From contig NZ_JACRSO010000001.1 in the NCBI RefSeq assembly GCF_014384745.1, positions 310,001 to 374,000 of the forward strand: a DNA stretch of 64,000 bases. The letters run 5' to 3'. The notes under the pieces are model-generated. The model was given only the letters and a program-made list of their open reading frames with translations. It was not told the DNA's origin and did not search any database. Every line of letters starts with the position of its first letter. Position 1 is the stretch's first letter. A program made the translations under genes and the position numbers. Of this stretch, positions 47,754 through 56,110 are shown piece after piece. This DNA comes from Luoshenia tenuis (GTDB lineage Bacteria; Bacillota; Clostridia; Christensenellales; GCA-900066905).

Positions 47754-48941
47754 TTACAGGGCCAATTTGTAGATCTCGTAAATATCGTCGCTATTCAGCG
47801 CGGTGAACTTGCCCTGGGTGCCATCCCCGTTGGACTTTTTGCACTTATCGGCCATCTCGCGCAGGTACTTATCGTCGATCCCCAGCTCCGGCAGGCGGAT
47901 GGGCATGCCGATGCTCTGGAAGAACTTCTCCATGCGGCCGATGCCCTCCAGCGCCGTGAATTCAGGGTTCTCAAAGTCCATCGAGCAGCCCCACACGCGC
48001 ACCGCAAACTGGGCAAAGCGCATCACGTCCTTCTTATACACATACTTCATCCATGCCGGGAAGATCACGGCCAGGCCAGCGCCATGGGCCACATCGTACC
48101 GGGCGGAAAGCTCGTGCTCGATCTGATGGCTGGAAAAATCGCTGACGCGCCCGCAGGAAAGCATGTCGTTATGCGCCAGAGAGCTGACCCACATGATCTC
48201 CGCGCGGGAACCGTAATCCTCCGGGTGAGCCAGGGCGATGGGCGCGTTTTTGATCAGCGTCTGCATGCCGGCTTCCAGTAGCCGATCCGTCAGGTCCACA
48301 TGTTTTTCAGGCGTGAAATAACGCTCCATCATATGGGCCAGGATATCGGTGGCGCCGCAGGCCGTCTGATAGGCGGGCAGCGTATAGGTGAGCACCGGAT
48401 TCATGATGGCAAAATCCGGGCGGTTGCCGTTTCCGGAAGAGCCGCGCTTGAGCATCCCGTCCTCGTTTGTGATTACGCAGGAGTTGCTCATCTCGCTGCC
48501 GGCGGCCGGGATGGTCAGCACCACGCCCAGGGGCAGGCGGTCGGTTACCGTCGGTTTATTGCCGTTTTTATCCCCGCCGTGGAAATCCCACACGTCGCCG
48601 TCATATTTTACGCCCACGGCGATCGCCTTGGACGAGTCGATCGTCGAGCCGCCGCCTACGGCCAAAACCACCTCTACGCCCTCTTTTTTGCACAGGGCGA
48701 TGCCCTCGCGCACCAGCGACAAGCGGGGGTTAGGCTGTACGCCGCCCAGGGTTACCACCTCTACGCCCGCCTCCTGCAGCGAGGCGATCACTCGGTCCAG
48801 AAGGCCGCTGCGCTTGACCGAGCCGCCGCCAAAGTGTACCAGCGCTTTTTTGCCGTATTTGGCAGTCTCTTTGCCCACCAGCTTTTCCGTATCCTTGCCA
48901 AAGATCACGTGCGTAGGGGCATGGAAATCAAAATTAACCAT
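47754..48941 (-). CDS. Iron-containing alcohol dehydrogenase, BdhA/YqhD-like
   Basis: A 395-residue group III alcohol dehydrogenase of the NAD(P)H-dependent butanol dehydrogenase/YqhD branch: LAVGGGSTIDSSKAIAVG for cofactor, IPAAGSEMSNSCVI, and metal ligands in ATDILAHMMERY, SSHQIEHELSARY and DVAHGAGLAVIF. It reduces aldehydes or ketones. It differs from the FucO-like enzyme at 34423 in cofactor loop and C-terminus. It is the last gene of the four-gene operon (51926 to 47754) with two Gfo/Idh proteins and an isomerase, 49 bases after the previous gene, so it may use or regenerate NAD(H) for that pathway. Confidence 0.93.
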   Translation of the reverse strand: MVNFDFHAPTHVIFGKDTEKLVGKETAKYGKKALVHFGGGSVKRSGLLDRVIASLQEAGVEVVTLGGVQPNPRLSLVREGIALCKKEGVEVVLAVGGGSTIDSSKAIAVGVKYDGDVWDFHGGDKNGNKPTVTDRLPLGVVLTIPAAGSEMSNSCVITNEDGMLKRGSSGNGNRPDFAIMNPVLTYTLPAYQTACGATDILAHMMERYFTPEKHVDLTDRLLEAGMQTLIKNAPIALAHPEDYGSRAEIMWVSSLAHNDMLSCGRVSDFSSHQIEHELSARYDVAHGAGLAVIFPAWMKYVYKKDVMRFAQFAVRVWGCSMDFENPEFTALEGIGRMEKFFQSIGMPIRLPELGIDDKYLREMADKCKKSNGDGTQGKFTALNSDDIYEIYKLAL

Positions 48942-48990
48942 TCTCTTTCGTTCCTCCTTGTCCTTTTGCGATGCCTGTCGTTCCCCTTAT

Positions 48991-50022
48991 CTATAGCCGA
49001 ACGGGTTTACCCGTGCGTGCCGATTCGTAGATGGCCAAAATAATGGCCAAAGGCTTGCGCCCCTCTTCGCCGGTGATGCGCGGCGGCCTGCCGCTTAGCA
49101 GCGCGTCCACCACATCCTCGATCTGGCGGCGGTGTCCCTCGCCGTAGATGGTCGCGCTCGCCGCTCCGCCGGGCTGCCCATCGTCGCCCTCTACCACATC
49201 CGGGCAGGGAGAGCCATCGGCCATACGCCAGTCGATCAGCGCGTCGTCCTGGATCACCGCGCCGCCCTGGTCGCCATAAATATCCAGCCGCGTATAAAAA
49301 CCGGGGTTAGCCGTGGTATTGCCCTCGATCATCCCCAGCGCGCCGCTTTTGAACTTCACCGAGGCCACAGCCAAGTCCTCCACCTCGATGCGCACATGGC
49401 TGCGGGTGGCGCAGTAGGCATAGATCTCCTCCACATCCCCCATGATGTACTGCAGCATATCCACATAGTGCACGCTCTGGTTCATCAGCGCCCCGCCGCC
49501 ATCCATCTCCCAAGTGCCCCGCCATCCGGCGCTATCATAGTATTCCTGCGAGCGGAACCACTTGGTATGGCTGCCGCCGAAGTTCAGCTGGCCAAACTTG
49601 CCCGCATCCCGCCCGGCGATCACCGCCTCGATGGCGTCGTCAAACCGGTGCTGGGAGATGCAGCTGAGCATCACCCCGGCCTCCTTGCAGGCGGCGATCA
49701 ACCGGTCGGCCGCCTCCAGGGTAATATCGATGGGCTTTTCCACCAACACATTTTTCCCCGCTTTGGCCGCCATCACGCCGAAATCCGCGTGCATGCCGCT
49801 GGGTACGCACACGTGCACCAGATCGATGCGCTCATCCTTGAGCATTTGGGCATAATCCGTATAGGCCGTGGCGCCGTACGCCTTAGCCAGCGCATCCGCC
49901 TTTTGCGGGTCGATATCGCACACCGCTACCAACTGCGCCCGGTCCACCCCGGCAATGGCCCCCGCGTGCAGCGGGCCGATCACGCCGCAGCCCACGATCG
50001 CGCAGCGAATCATCTTTTCCAT
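48991..50022 (-). CDS. Gfo/Idh/MocA family oxidoreductase
   Basis: A 343-residue NAD(P)-dependent dehydrogenase. Rossmann loop GCGVIGPLHAGA near residue 11, the Lys motif NVLVEKPIDITLE, and the active-site region GGGALMNQSVHYVDML. The sequence SGMHADFGV and the C-terminal helix (ARTGKPVRL) fit myo-inositol 2-dehydrogenase- or glucose-fructose-oxidoreductase-like members. ATG is preceded by AGGGA. It forms an operon with the isomerase (34 bases upstream) and the alcohol dehydrogenase. The substrate is probably a sugar acid or inositol derivative. Confidence 0.92.
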   Translation of the reverse strand: MEKMIRCAIVGCGVIGPLHAGAIAGVDRAQLVAVCDIDPQKADALAKAYGATAYTDYAQMLKDERIDLVHVCVPSGMHADFGVMAAKAGKNVLVEKPIDITLEAADRLIAACKEAGVMLSCISQHRFDDAIEAVIAGRDAGKFGQLNFGGSHTKWFRSQEYYDSAGWRGTWEMDGGGALMNQSVHYVDMLQYIMGDVEEIYAYCATRSHVRIEVEDLAVASVKFKSGALGMIEGNTTANPGFYTRLDIYGDQGGAVIQDDALIDWRMADGSPCPDVVEGDDGQPGGAASATIYGEGHRRQIEDVVDALLSGRPPRITGEEGRKPLAIILAIYESARTGKPVRL

Positions 50023-50056
50023 GTCTTTCCCTCCTTCTATTGCATCAGCCGATTGC

Positions 50057-50923
50057 TTAACCGGCTTTGGCTCCGATCTGATCGAGCACCTTCATCAGCG
50101 CGCCATAGGCCCGCCTGAACTGCTCTGGTCCATCCACCGCCGGGTCTGCCGACAGGTGGGGTTCCAACGTCAAAAACCCTTCGTACCCCGATTCCCAGAA
50201 GGCCCGCAGCACCTGGGCGATCTGCCCCTCCCCCTCGCCGGGGGCCCGGTGCACGTCGCCGATATTCTGGAAGCCCATATCCAGCGTACGCGCGGCATTC
50301 TCCTCATATACGGCGTCCTTCATGTGCAGATAGCGCACATACGGGCGCATCATCTCATAGGCATGGGGGTAATTGCGCACGTGGCAGTGTACAAAATTGG
50401 CCGGGTCATAGGTGGCAAACAGGTTACCGCCCTGTACAGATTTCAGGATCTCCACACAGCGCTCCGGCACATCGCCATAGATATACCGCTCGTTCTCATG
50501 CAGCAGGGTCACGCCGCTGCCCTTTGCCGCATCGGCCAAAAGCTGCATCCGGCACAGCACCTCCTCCCGGTAGGCTTGCGGTTGCTCGCCCTCCGGGATA
50601 AAAAAGCTAAATAGCCGGATATACGGCGCGTGCAGGCGCTGGGCCAGCGCCAACACGTGTTTAAATTTCTCTAAATGTTCCTCAAAGGGCTCGCGGATAT
50701 CCACCTTGCCGATGGGCGAACCCACCGCCGAGGTTTGAAAGCCCCGCGCCTGCATGCGGGCAAACACGCCGTCGATCTCGTCAAGCGTATAATCGGCCAC
50801 GTTCTTCCCGTCGATCCCCCGAAGCTCGATGTGGTGGATATCCAGTTCTTCCAGCACATCCATCTGGCGGTCCAGCTGTGCGCTGATCTCATCGGCAAAG
50901 GCCGAGAGTATAAAACGGCTCAT
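50057..50923 (-). CDS. Sugar phosphate isomerase/epimerase (TIM barrel)
   Basis: A 288-residue AP-endonuclease-2-type TIM-barrel protein. FILSAFADEISAQLDRQMDV starts the first strand and helix; metal ligands are expected from LLHENERYIYG (Glu), TYDPANFVHC (Asp and His), YLHMKDAVYE (His) and FLTLEPHLS (Glu). Such enzymes isomerise or epimerise sugars and inosose intermediates. ATG at 50923 is nine bases after AGGAGG and 4 bases after the stop of the preceding Gfo/Idh gene, so the genes are tightly coupled. Confidence 0.9.
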   Translation of the reverse strand: MSRFILSAFADEISAQLDRQMDVLEELDIHHIELRGIDGKNVADYTLDEIDGVFARMQARGFQTSAVGSPIGKVDIREPFEEHLEKFKHVLALAQRLHAPYIRLFSFFIPEGEQPQAYREEVLCRMQLLADAAKGSGVTLLHENERYIYGDVPERCVEILKSVQGGNLFATYDPANFVHCHVRNYPHAYEMMRPYVRYLHMKDAVYEENAARTLDMGFQNIGDVHRAPGEGEGQIAQVLRAFWESGYEGFLTLEPHLSADPAVDGPEQFRRAYGALMKVLDQIGAKAG

Positions 50924-50927
50924 CGTT

Positions 50928-51926
50928 TTATCCCTCCTGTTCGTCAAAAGGATACTTTACGCCGACCTGGCGGCGTACCTCGTCGCTGGCCCGGGCCATG
51001 TCCAGGCTCTGCTGCAAGGGCGAGATATCGCTCTCCAGCTGGCCGGCGCGGATGCAGTCCGCCGCGGCCATAAACTCAAACTGATAGCCCTTGCCCTCAA
51101 AGGGACAGGCCAAAAGCTGCTCTTTTCCCTGCGCATCGGTATAGCGCAGCACGCTCAAGTCGCTTTCATCCAGCTCTGCCCGGCCCTTGCTGCCTATCAC
51201 CCGCAGTAGCGGCGGCAGCGCCGTGCCGATGGCCGTGGTGCCCACCGCGATGGTTCCATTATCATATTGCATCAGCATGGCCGTTTGCAGATCCACCCCG
51301 GTAGGGGCCAGCTGGGCCGTAGCCAAAATGCTTTGGGGCAGCTTGCCATCCATCATATCCCAGGTGAACGATAGGCAGTAGATGCCCATGTCCAGCATAG
51401 CGCCGCCGCCCAGCGCCGGGTTGAACAGCCGCGCCTGCTCGTGCCCCTGCCAGGGGGCGTAAAAGCCGCAGCTGCTCTCGATCAGACGAATCTCCCCCAG
51501 CGCGCCCTCGCGCACCATCTGACGCAGCCGCGTCATCGCCGGGAAAAAGCGCCGCCAGTTGGCCTCCATTAAAAAGCGCTTTTGCCTGCGCGCCTCGTCG
51601 ATCATCCGCGCCACCTGGGCGGCATTGGCGCCCATGGGCTTTTCACACACCACGTGCTTGCCCGCGCGCAGCGCCCGCACCACCAGCTCCTCGTGCAGCG
51701 GATGGGGCGTGCCGATATAGACCGCGTCGATATCCGCATCGGCAAACAGCTCGTCATAAGAGCCATAAGCCTTCGGAATACCCCACTTTTGGGCAAAGGC
51801 CTGCGCGCGTTCCAGTTCCCGCGCGGCGGCCGCGTCCACCCGCACGCCGGTAGCGTATGCAAAGCAAGGGATCACGCGCCCTGCGATATCTCCGATCCCC
51901 AAAAAACCAAAGCGGATTGTTTTCAT
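50928..51926 (-). CDS. Gfo/Idh/MocA family oxidoreductase, first gene of operon
   Basis: A 332-residue dehydrogenase with GFLGIGDIAGRVIPC as Rossmann loop, VVCEKPMGANAAQ as the Lys motif and GGGAMLDMGIYCLSFTW in the active site. The EANWRRFFPAMTRL segment is typical of trans-1,2-dihydrobenzene-1,2-diol dehydrogenase-like members of the family. A run of G precedes the ATG and provides the ribosome site. Promoter TTGGCT-17-TATAAT lies upstream, divergent from the hydroxyacid dehydrogenase. Confidence 0.92.
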   Translation of the reverse strand: MKTIRFGFLGIGDIAGRVIPCFAYATGVRVDAAAARELERAQAFAQKWGIPKAYGSYDELFADADIDAVYIGTPHPLHEELVVRALRAGKHVVCEKPMGANAAQVARMIDEARRQKRFLMEANWRRFFPAMTRLRQMVREGALGEIRLIESSCGFYAPWQGHEQARLFNPALGGGAMLDMGIYCLSFTWDMMDGKLPQSILATAQLAPTGVDLQTAMLMQYDNGTIAVGTTAIGTALPPLLRVIGSKGRAELDESDLSVLRYTDAQGKEQLLACPFEGKGYQFEFMAAADCIRAGQLESDISPLQQSLDMARASDEVRRQVGVKYPFDEQEG

Positions 51927-51966
51927 CCTGCTCCCCCCCCGTTTCTATCTGTTTATGAACGCTATT

Positions 51967-52052
51967 ATTATACCTTTTTACAACAGAAAAGCCAATCCCC
52001 CGTCGGGGATTGCGCAAAACGAATTGCCCTGGCCCGCCATCCGTGCTATGAT
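51967..52052. promoter_or_regulatory. Divergent promoters with central palindrome
   Basis: Minus strand: TTGGCT (51990-51995), 17 bases, TATAAT (51967-51972) for the operon. Plus strand: TTGCCC (52024-52029), 17 bases, TATGAT (52047-52052) for the dehydrogenase. Between them is CAATCCCC-CGTC-GGGGATTG (51993-52012), overlapping the minus -35, a candidate operator for both. Confidence 0.7.
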
Positions 52053-52101
52053 GCCTAGGAAGGGGATTTTTACCACACAATGTTCAAGGAGGAAAGCGCG
52101 T

Positions 52102-53076
52102 ATGGAAGATATCAATATTTTTGTATTGGATAGCATCTATCCCGGAGTAGACTTCACCGTGCCGGAGTTTGAGCGACTGCGCAATATCGCCCCCAACCTG
52201 AAATTTCACATCGTACCCAAGACGAACCTGACAGATGAGATGGCCGCCCAGGCGGATATCTTTTACGGTTGCGTGCCGGTAGCCTTTCTGCCCCGTTGTA
52301 AAAAGCTCAAATGGCTGCACCTGGCCTCCGCCGGCGCAGCCGAGTATTGCGACCCGGCGCTTTATCAAAACCCCGATTGCCTGCTGACCAACTCCAGCGG
52401 GGTCTTTGGCATCCCCATTGCCGAGCACGTCATGGCGCTGCTGCTGGGGCTGACCCGCCGGGTGGACGAATTTGTGCGACAGGGCCAACAGCCCCTCTGG
52501 AAAAACTGCCAGCCCCTGCGGGATATTTGCGGCAGCACGGTGGGCATTCTGGGTTACGGGGATATCGGCGCACAGGTGGCGGGGCGCTTGCAGGGCTTTA
52601 TGTGTAAAAAAATCGTGGGCGTGCGCCGGCATCCGGGCGCCTGCCCGCCGGAGCTGGACGCCCTATACGGTATGGATGCGCTGGACGAGGTAGTCGCCTC
52701 CAGCGATATCCTCATCATCTGCCTGCCTGGCACCAAGGATACCTATCATCTGCTGGATGCCAAGCGCCTTGGCTCCATGAAAGAAGGCAGCTTCCTCATC
52801 AATATCGGCCGGGGCTCCATTGTGGATCAGGAGGCTCTGATCGGCGCCCTGCAAAACGGCCCTCTGGCAGGCGCCGGGCTGGACGTAGTCACCCCTGAGC
52901 CTCTGCCGGCGGACAGCCCGCTTTGGAAGATGCAAAATGTGATCATCTCCTCCCACAGTTCGGGCGGTTCCCCCCACAACCCGGTGCGCTCTTTCGCCAT
53001 TTTTGAGCGGAATCTCAAGCACTATCTGGCGGGCGAACCCATGGAAAACCAGGTGGATTTCAACCTCCAATATTGA
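52102..53076 (+). CDS. D-isomer-specific 2-hydroxyacid dehydrogenase
   Basis: A 324-residue NAD-dependent dehydrogenase. Cofactor loop GILGYGDIGAQVAGRLQGF, catalytic Arg in INIGRGSIVDQEAL, Glu in VVTPEPLPADSPLW and His in ISSHSSGGSPHNP. The N-terminal catalytic domain is complete and normal in length. ATG at 52102 has AAGGAGG 11 bases upstream; the longer in-frame start lacks a site. It shares a control region with the divergent four-gene operon and may reduce or oxidise a 2-keto acid from that pathway. Confidence 0.93.
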   Translation: MEDINIFVLDSIYPGVDFTVPEFERLRNIAPNLKFHIVPKTNLTDEMAAQADIFYGCVPVAFLPRCKKLKWLHLASAGAAEYCDPALYQNPDCLLTNSSGVFGIPIAEHVMALLLGLTRRVDEFVRQGQQPLWKNCQPLRDICGSTVGILGYGDIGAQVAGRLQGFMCKKIVGVRRHPGACPPELDALYGMDALDEVVASSDILIICLPGTKDTYHLLDAKRLGSMKEGSFLINIGRGSIVDQEALIGALQNGPLAGAGLDVVTPEPLPADSPLWKMQNVIISSHSSGGSPHNPVRSFAIFERNLKHYLAGEPMENQVDFNLQY

Positions 53077-53089
53077 TCGGCAAATATCA

Positions 53090-53117
53090 AAAGGCTTCCT
53101 CAAACGAGGAAGCCTTT
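53090..53117. terminator. Bidirectional terminator
   Basis: Perfect 12-bp stem (AAAGGCTTCCTC with GAGGAAGCCTTT), 4-base loop. It ends the dehydrogenase gene and the converging crh unit. Confidence 0.9.
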
Positions 53118-53181
53118 GCTTTTGCCCTATCTAGCGCCTAGCGCGCTAAAAACCTATCAAAACTATGCCGTAAGCAGCCCG

Positions 53182-53448
53182 CTACTCCAGCACAAAGTCA
53201 TTTTCGATCAGCTTGACCATGGCGTCCATGGCCTCTTTTTCATCTTCACCCTTGACGATCAGGGTCACCGCATTGCTGCGGGCCACGCCCAGGGACAGCA
53301 CGCCCATGATGGACTTGGCGTTAATCATCTGGTTGCCCTGTTTGATCAGGATCTGCGAGGAAAACTGATTGGCCGCCTGTACGAACACCGCCGCCGGACG
53401 CGAATTCAGCCCCTCTTTGTTATTGATGGTAATTTCTCTTTCCAACAT
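53182..53448 (-). CDS. crh: HPr-like regulatory protein without catalytic His (Crh-like)
   Basis: An 88-residue HPr fold. In HPr the phosphotransfer His lies in G-x-H-A-R-P; here the motif reads EGLNSRPAAVF, with Asn for His. The HprK-target serine is kept in INAKSIMGVLSLGV. This is the pattern of Crh, which cannot pass phosphate in the PTS but is phosphorylated on Ser to act with CcpA. Its gene follows whiA with no gap, as in the yvcJ-yvcK-whiA-crh order of Bacillus. HprK is encoded at 60664-61626. No true HPr is in this window. Confidence 0.88.
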   Translation of the reverse strand: MLEREITINNKEGLNSRPAAVFVQAANQFSSQILIKQGNQMINAKSIMGVLSLGVARSNAVTLIVKGEDEKEAMDAMVKLIENDFVLE

Positions 53449-54399
53449 TTAATAGTCCCCCTTTTCCTGCCGCAACTGCTGCGCCATCTCTTCTAAACGC
53501 CGCAAGCGGTGATTGACTGCTGATTTCCCCACCGGGGGGTCTAACATTTCTCCCAGCTCGATCAGGCTGGCCTCGGGATTATCCAACCGCACGGCCGCCA
53601 TCTCTCTAAGCGGAGCCGAGAGCTTTGCCAGCTTTCCGCTGCTTTCCAGCGCCGTGATGGCCTCGATCTGCCGGGCGGCGGCAAACGCCGTTTTAGCCAG
53701 ATTGGCCGTTTCACAGTTTACACTGCGGTTGACCTGGTTGCGCATCTCCTTTAGCACCCGCACGTTTTCAAGGGCCAGTACGGAGTTCATCGCGCCGATG
53801 ACCACCAGCAAAGAGGAGATGCTCTCTCCTTCTTTCAAGTATACCACATAGCTGCCCTTTCTAGCTAAGTTTTTTGCCCCCAGCGAGAAAGAATTTATCA
53901 GCGCCATCAGGTCCCGGGCGAACTCTTCGGTAGAGAGCACAAATTCCAGATGATAGCCCTTTTCCGGCGTGGTCAGCGACCCCGCGCCCAAAAACGCGCC
54001 CCGGATATAGGCCCGGCGGCAGCAATCCCTGCGCACCAGTTCCCGGTCGATCCCCCGGTTAAAGACCAGCCCACCGCCCTTTTTGGAGATCAGCCCCGCA
54101 TCCTCCAGCGCCTCGCGCGCGCCCTTGGTCACCGTCAGGTAATAGGCGTGGTTCTTTTTTAAGCGCCGCTTCTGGCCGCTGGCCACCTGGGGGGCGATGC
54201 CGTACACCCGCTTAAAAAGCCGGAACACCCGCCGCGCGCAGGAGGCGCTCTCGGTCGCGATGCGCAGCGCCATCTCTCCGCCGGAAAGGGTAATGGTGCC
54301 CGCCACGTGGATCAGCGCAGCCAGCTCCGCGCGCACGCAGCAGTCCTCCCCAAAGGGCAGGCGGCAAAGCTCCTCCCGCGTTTCGGATGAAAAGGACAT
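53449..54399 (-). CDS. whiA: DNA-binding protein WhiA
   Basis: A 316-residue protein with an N-terminal LAGLIDADG-like fold (from FSSETREELCRLPFGEDCCV to about 215) and a C-terminal HTH (LIELGEMLDPPVGKSAVNHR). WhiA influences cell division and chromosome segregation in Gram-positives. The region AYIRGAFLGAGSLTTPEKGY is a family signature. It lies between rapZ and crh, the usual partners, and overlaps neither; the crh ATG follows its stop directly. Confidence 0.94.
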   Translation of the reverse strand: MSFSSETREELCRLPFGEDCCVRAELAALIHVAGTITLSGGEMALRIATESASCARRVFRLFKRVYGIAPQVASGQKRRLKKNHAYYLTVTKGAREALEDAGLISKKGGGLVFNRGIDRELVRRDCCRRAYIRGAFLGAGSLTTPEKGYHLEFVLSTEEFARDLMALINSFSLGAKNLARKGSYVVYLKEGESISSLLVVIGAMNSVLALENVRVLKEMRNQVNRSVNCETANLAKTAFAAARQIEAITALESSGKLAKLSAPLREMAAVRLDNPEASLIELGEMLDPPVGKSAVNHRLRRLEEMAQQLRQEKGDY

Positions 54400-54426
54400 C
54401 CCGACCCCTCCTGTTCACGCGGCCCT

Positions 54427-55290
54427 TTACCGCTTCATATCGTTGCCCATATCCCGGTGGGTGATGCTGACCAACGCTCCATCCTCCTTGAGCGCCGCAT
54501 AGATCGCCTCTGCAATAACGACGGAGCGGTGCTGCCCGCCCGTGCAGCCGATGGCGATGACCAGCTGGTTTTTACCCTCATTGACGTAACCCGGCATGAC
54601 CATGCGCAAAATCTCGATATATTTATCCAAAAAAGGCTTGGTCATGGGCAAGTCCATCACATACTCCCGCACGGCCTTTTCCCGGCCCGTATGGGCGCGC
54701 AGCGCATCGATGTAAAAAGGATTGCTTAAAAAGCGCACGTCAAAGATCAGATCCGCCTCCTGGGGCACGCCGTACTTAAACCCGAAGCTCATGACCGTTA
54801 CGGCCAGCTGCCCCGCGCCCGCCTTTTGCCCAAAGATCCGCTCCAAAGAGCTGCGCAGCTCCTTTAAAGTATAATCGGAGGTGTCCACGATGCGGTTGGC
54901 GTTATCCCGCAGCGGGCTTAGCATCCTGCGCTCTTGCTCGATGGCCTGATTGACCAGCTCGCCCTGCTTTTGCAGCGGGTGGGCGCGCCGGGTCTCCTTA
55001 TAGCGCTTGATCAGCACATCCTCATCCGCCTCGAAGAAAACGATCTCATAGGTACAACCGTAATCCTTGAGGGAGTAAAGTACCTCATACAGGTCTCCCA
55101 TCAGGTTACCGCTGCGCACGTCCATCACCACGGCGACCCGGTCCAAGCCCGCGGCCTGGCCTACCTCCGCAAACTTAGGCAGCAGCTGGGTGGGCAGGTT
55201 ATCCACGCAGAAATAATCCATGTCCTCCAGGTAGCGCAGCGCCTGCGTCTTTCCCGCGCCGGACAGCCCGGTTACTATCACCAAATGCAT
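54427..55290 (-). CDS. rapZ: RapZ/YvcJ nucleotide-binding protein
   Basis: A 287-residue P-loop protein. Walker A is VTGLSGAGKTQALRYLED; the second half has RFLSNPFYIDALRAHTGRE and GCTGGQHRSVVIAEAIYAAL, typical for the RapZ family. In E. coli RapZ is an RNase adaptor; in Bacillus YvcJ affects competence. 27 bases separate it from whiA, where yvcK is usually found. Confidence 0.94.
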   Translation of the reverse strand: MHLVIVTGLSGAGKTQALRYLEDMDYFCVDNLPTQLLPKFAEVGQAAGLDRVAVVMDVRSGNLMGDLYEVLYSLKDYGCTYEIVFFEADEDVLIKRYKETRRAHPLQKQGELVNQAIEQERRMLSPLRDNANRIVDTSDYTLKELRSSLERIFGQKAGAGQLAVTVMSFGFKYGVPQEADLIFDVRFLSNPFYIDALRAHTGREKAVREYVMDLPMTKPFLDKYIEILRMVMPGYVNEGKNQLVIAIGCTGGQHRSVVIAEAIYAALKEDGALVSITHRDMGNDMKR

Positions 55291-55359
55291 CTTAACACCT
55301 CCGCTTAGCGCCCGCGCCCCGAAATGGGGCCGGCGTTTTTCTTTCGCATCCTGTAATCC

Positions 55360-56109
55360 TTATTCTAGCCAGGCGGGCCTGTGCCCGGCAAAGCCCGCGG
55401 CATTGACGACGCGCCCCTCCGGCACGCCGGCCTGGCGGCAAAGCGCCATTGCCCGCTCAAATCCGCCTACCGCATCCGCTTCGTGCGCATCCGAGGAGAG
55501 GATGAACTGCGCCCCGGCGCTCAATGCCTCTTTAAGCTGCGCCGTTTCAGGCTTGGCATGCCGGTTATTGATCTCGATCAGCGTGCCCTTGGCCTGCGCC
55601 GCGGGGGCGATAAGCGCCATATCCACCGGGATATATTCCCCCAGGTGGCAAAGCGCGGCGATGCGGTACTGCTCCAGCGCATTCAAATACGCCTGGGTAT
55701 TATCCTGCACGGTATCCTCATCCGGATGGAAGGCGTTGCGCAGCCACAGCTGGCCCGCATCCCTGACCCCGTAGGGCAGCGCCCCGCGGTGGAAGCCGCA
55801 TAACACAAAATCAAAGGCCGGCAAAATACTCTCGGGCACATCCAGTTTGCCGCTGCGGGAGATCAGGTTGGCCTCGATGCCCAAAATCACCCGTATCTCC
55901 CGGTGGTACAGGCGGTTAAGCCTGTCCACCTCCCGGCGCATGGCCGGCACCTTGGGCCTGCGCACGCCGTAAGCCGGATGCCCCGGCCCATGGTCCGCAA
56001 TGCCGATGACCTTCAGGCCCTTTTCCATGGCCGCGATCACATTTTGCTCGATGGTACCCTTGCCGTGGGAAAATACCGTGTGGGTATGCACATCCGCCAT
56101 GATCTGCAT
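55360..56109 (-). CDS. PHP-domain phosphoesterase
   Basis: A 249-residue PHP-family metal-dependent hydrolase of the YcdX type. Metal ligands: ADVHTHTVFSHGKGT, ADHGPGHPAYG, LGIEANLISRSG, CGFHRGALPYG, NRHAKPET and SSDAHEADAVG. The ATG at 56109 is nine bases after GGGGGAGG; the longer start at 56118 would overlap that site. One base separates it from the murB stop, so the two are co-translated. Its substrate is unknown; in this locus a similar PHP gene often follows murB. Confidence 0.88.
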   Translation of the reverse strand: MQIMADVHTHTVFSHGKGTIEQNVIAAMEKGLKVIGIADHGPGHPAYGVRRPKVPAMRREVDRLNRLYHREIRVILGIEANLISRSGKLDVPESILPAFDFVLCGFHRGALPYGVRDAGQLWLRNAFHPDEDTVQDNTQAYLNALEQYRIAALCHLGEYIPVDMALIAPAAQAKGTLIEINNRHAKPETAQLKEALSAGAQFILSSDAHEADAVGGFERAMALCRQAGVPEGRVVNAAGFAGHRPAWLE

Positions 56110-56110
56110 C

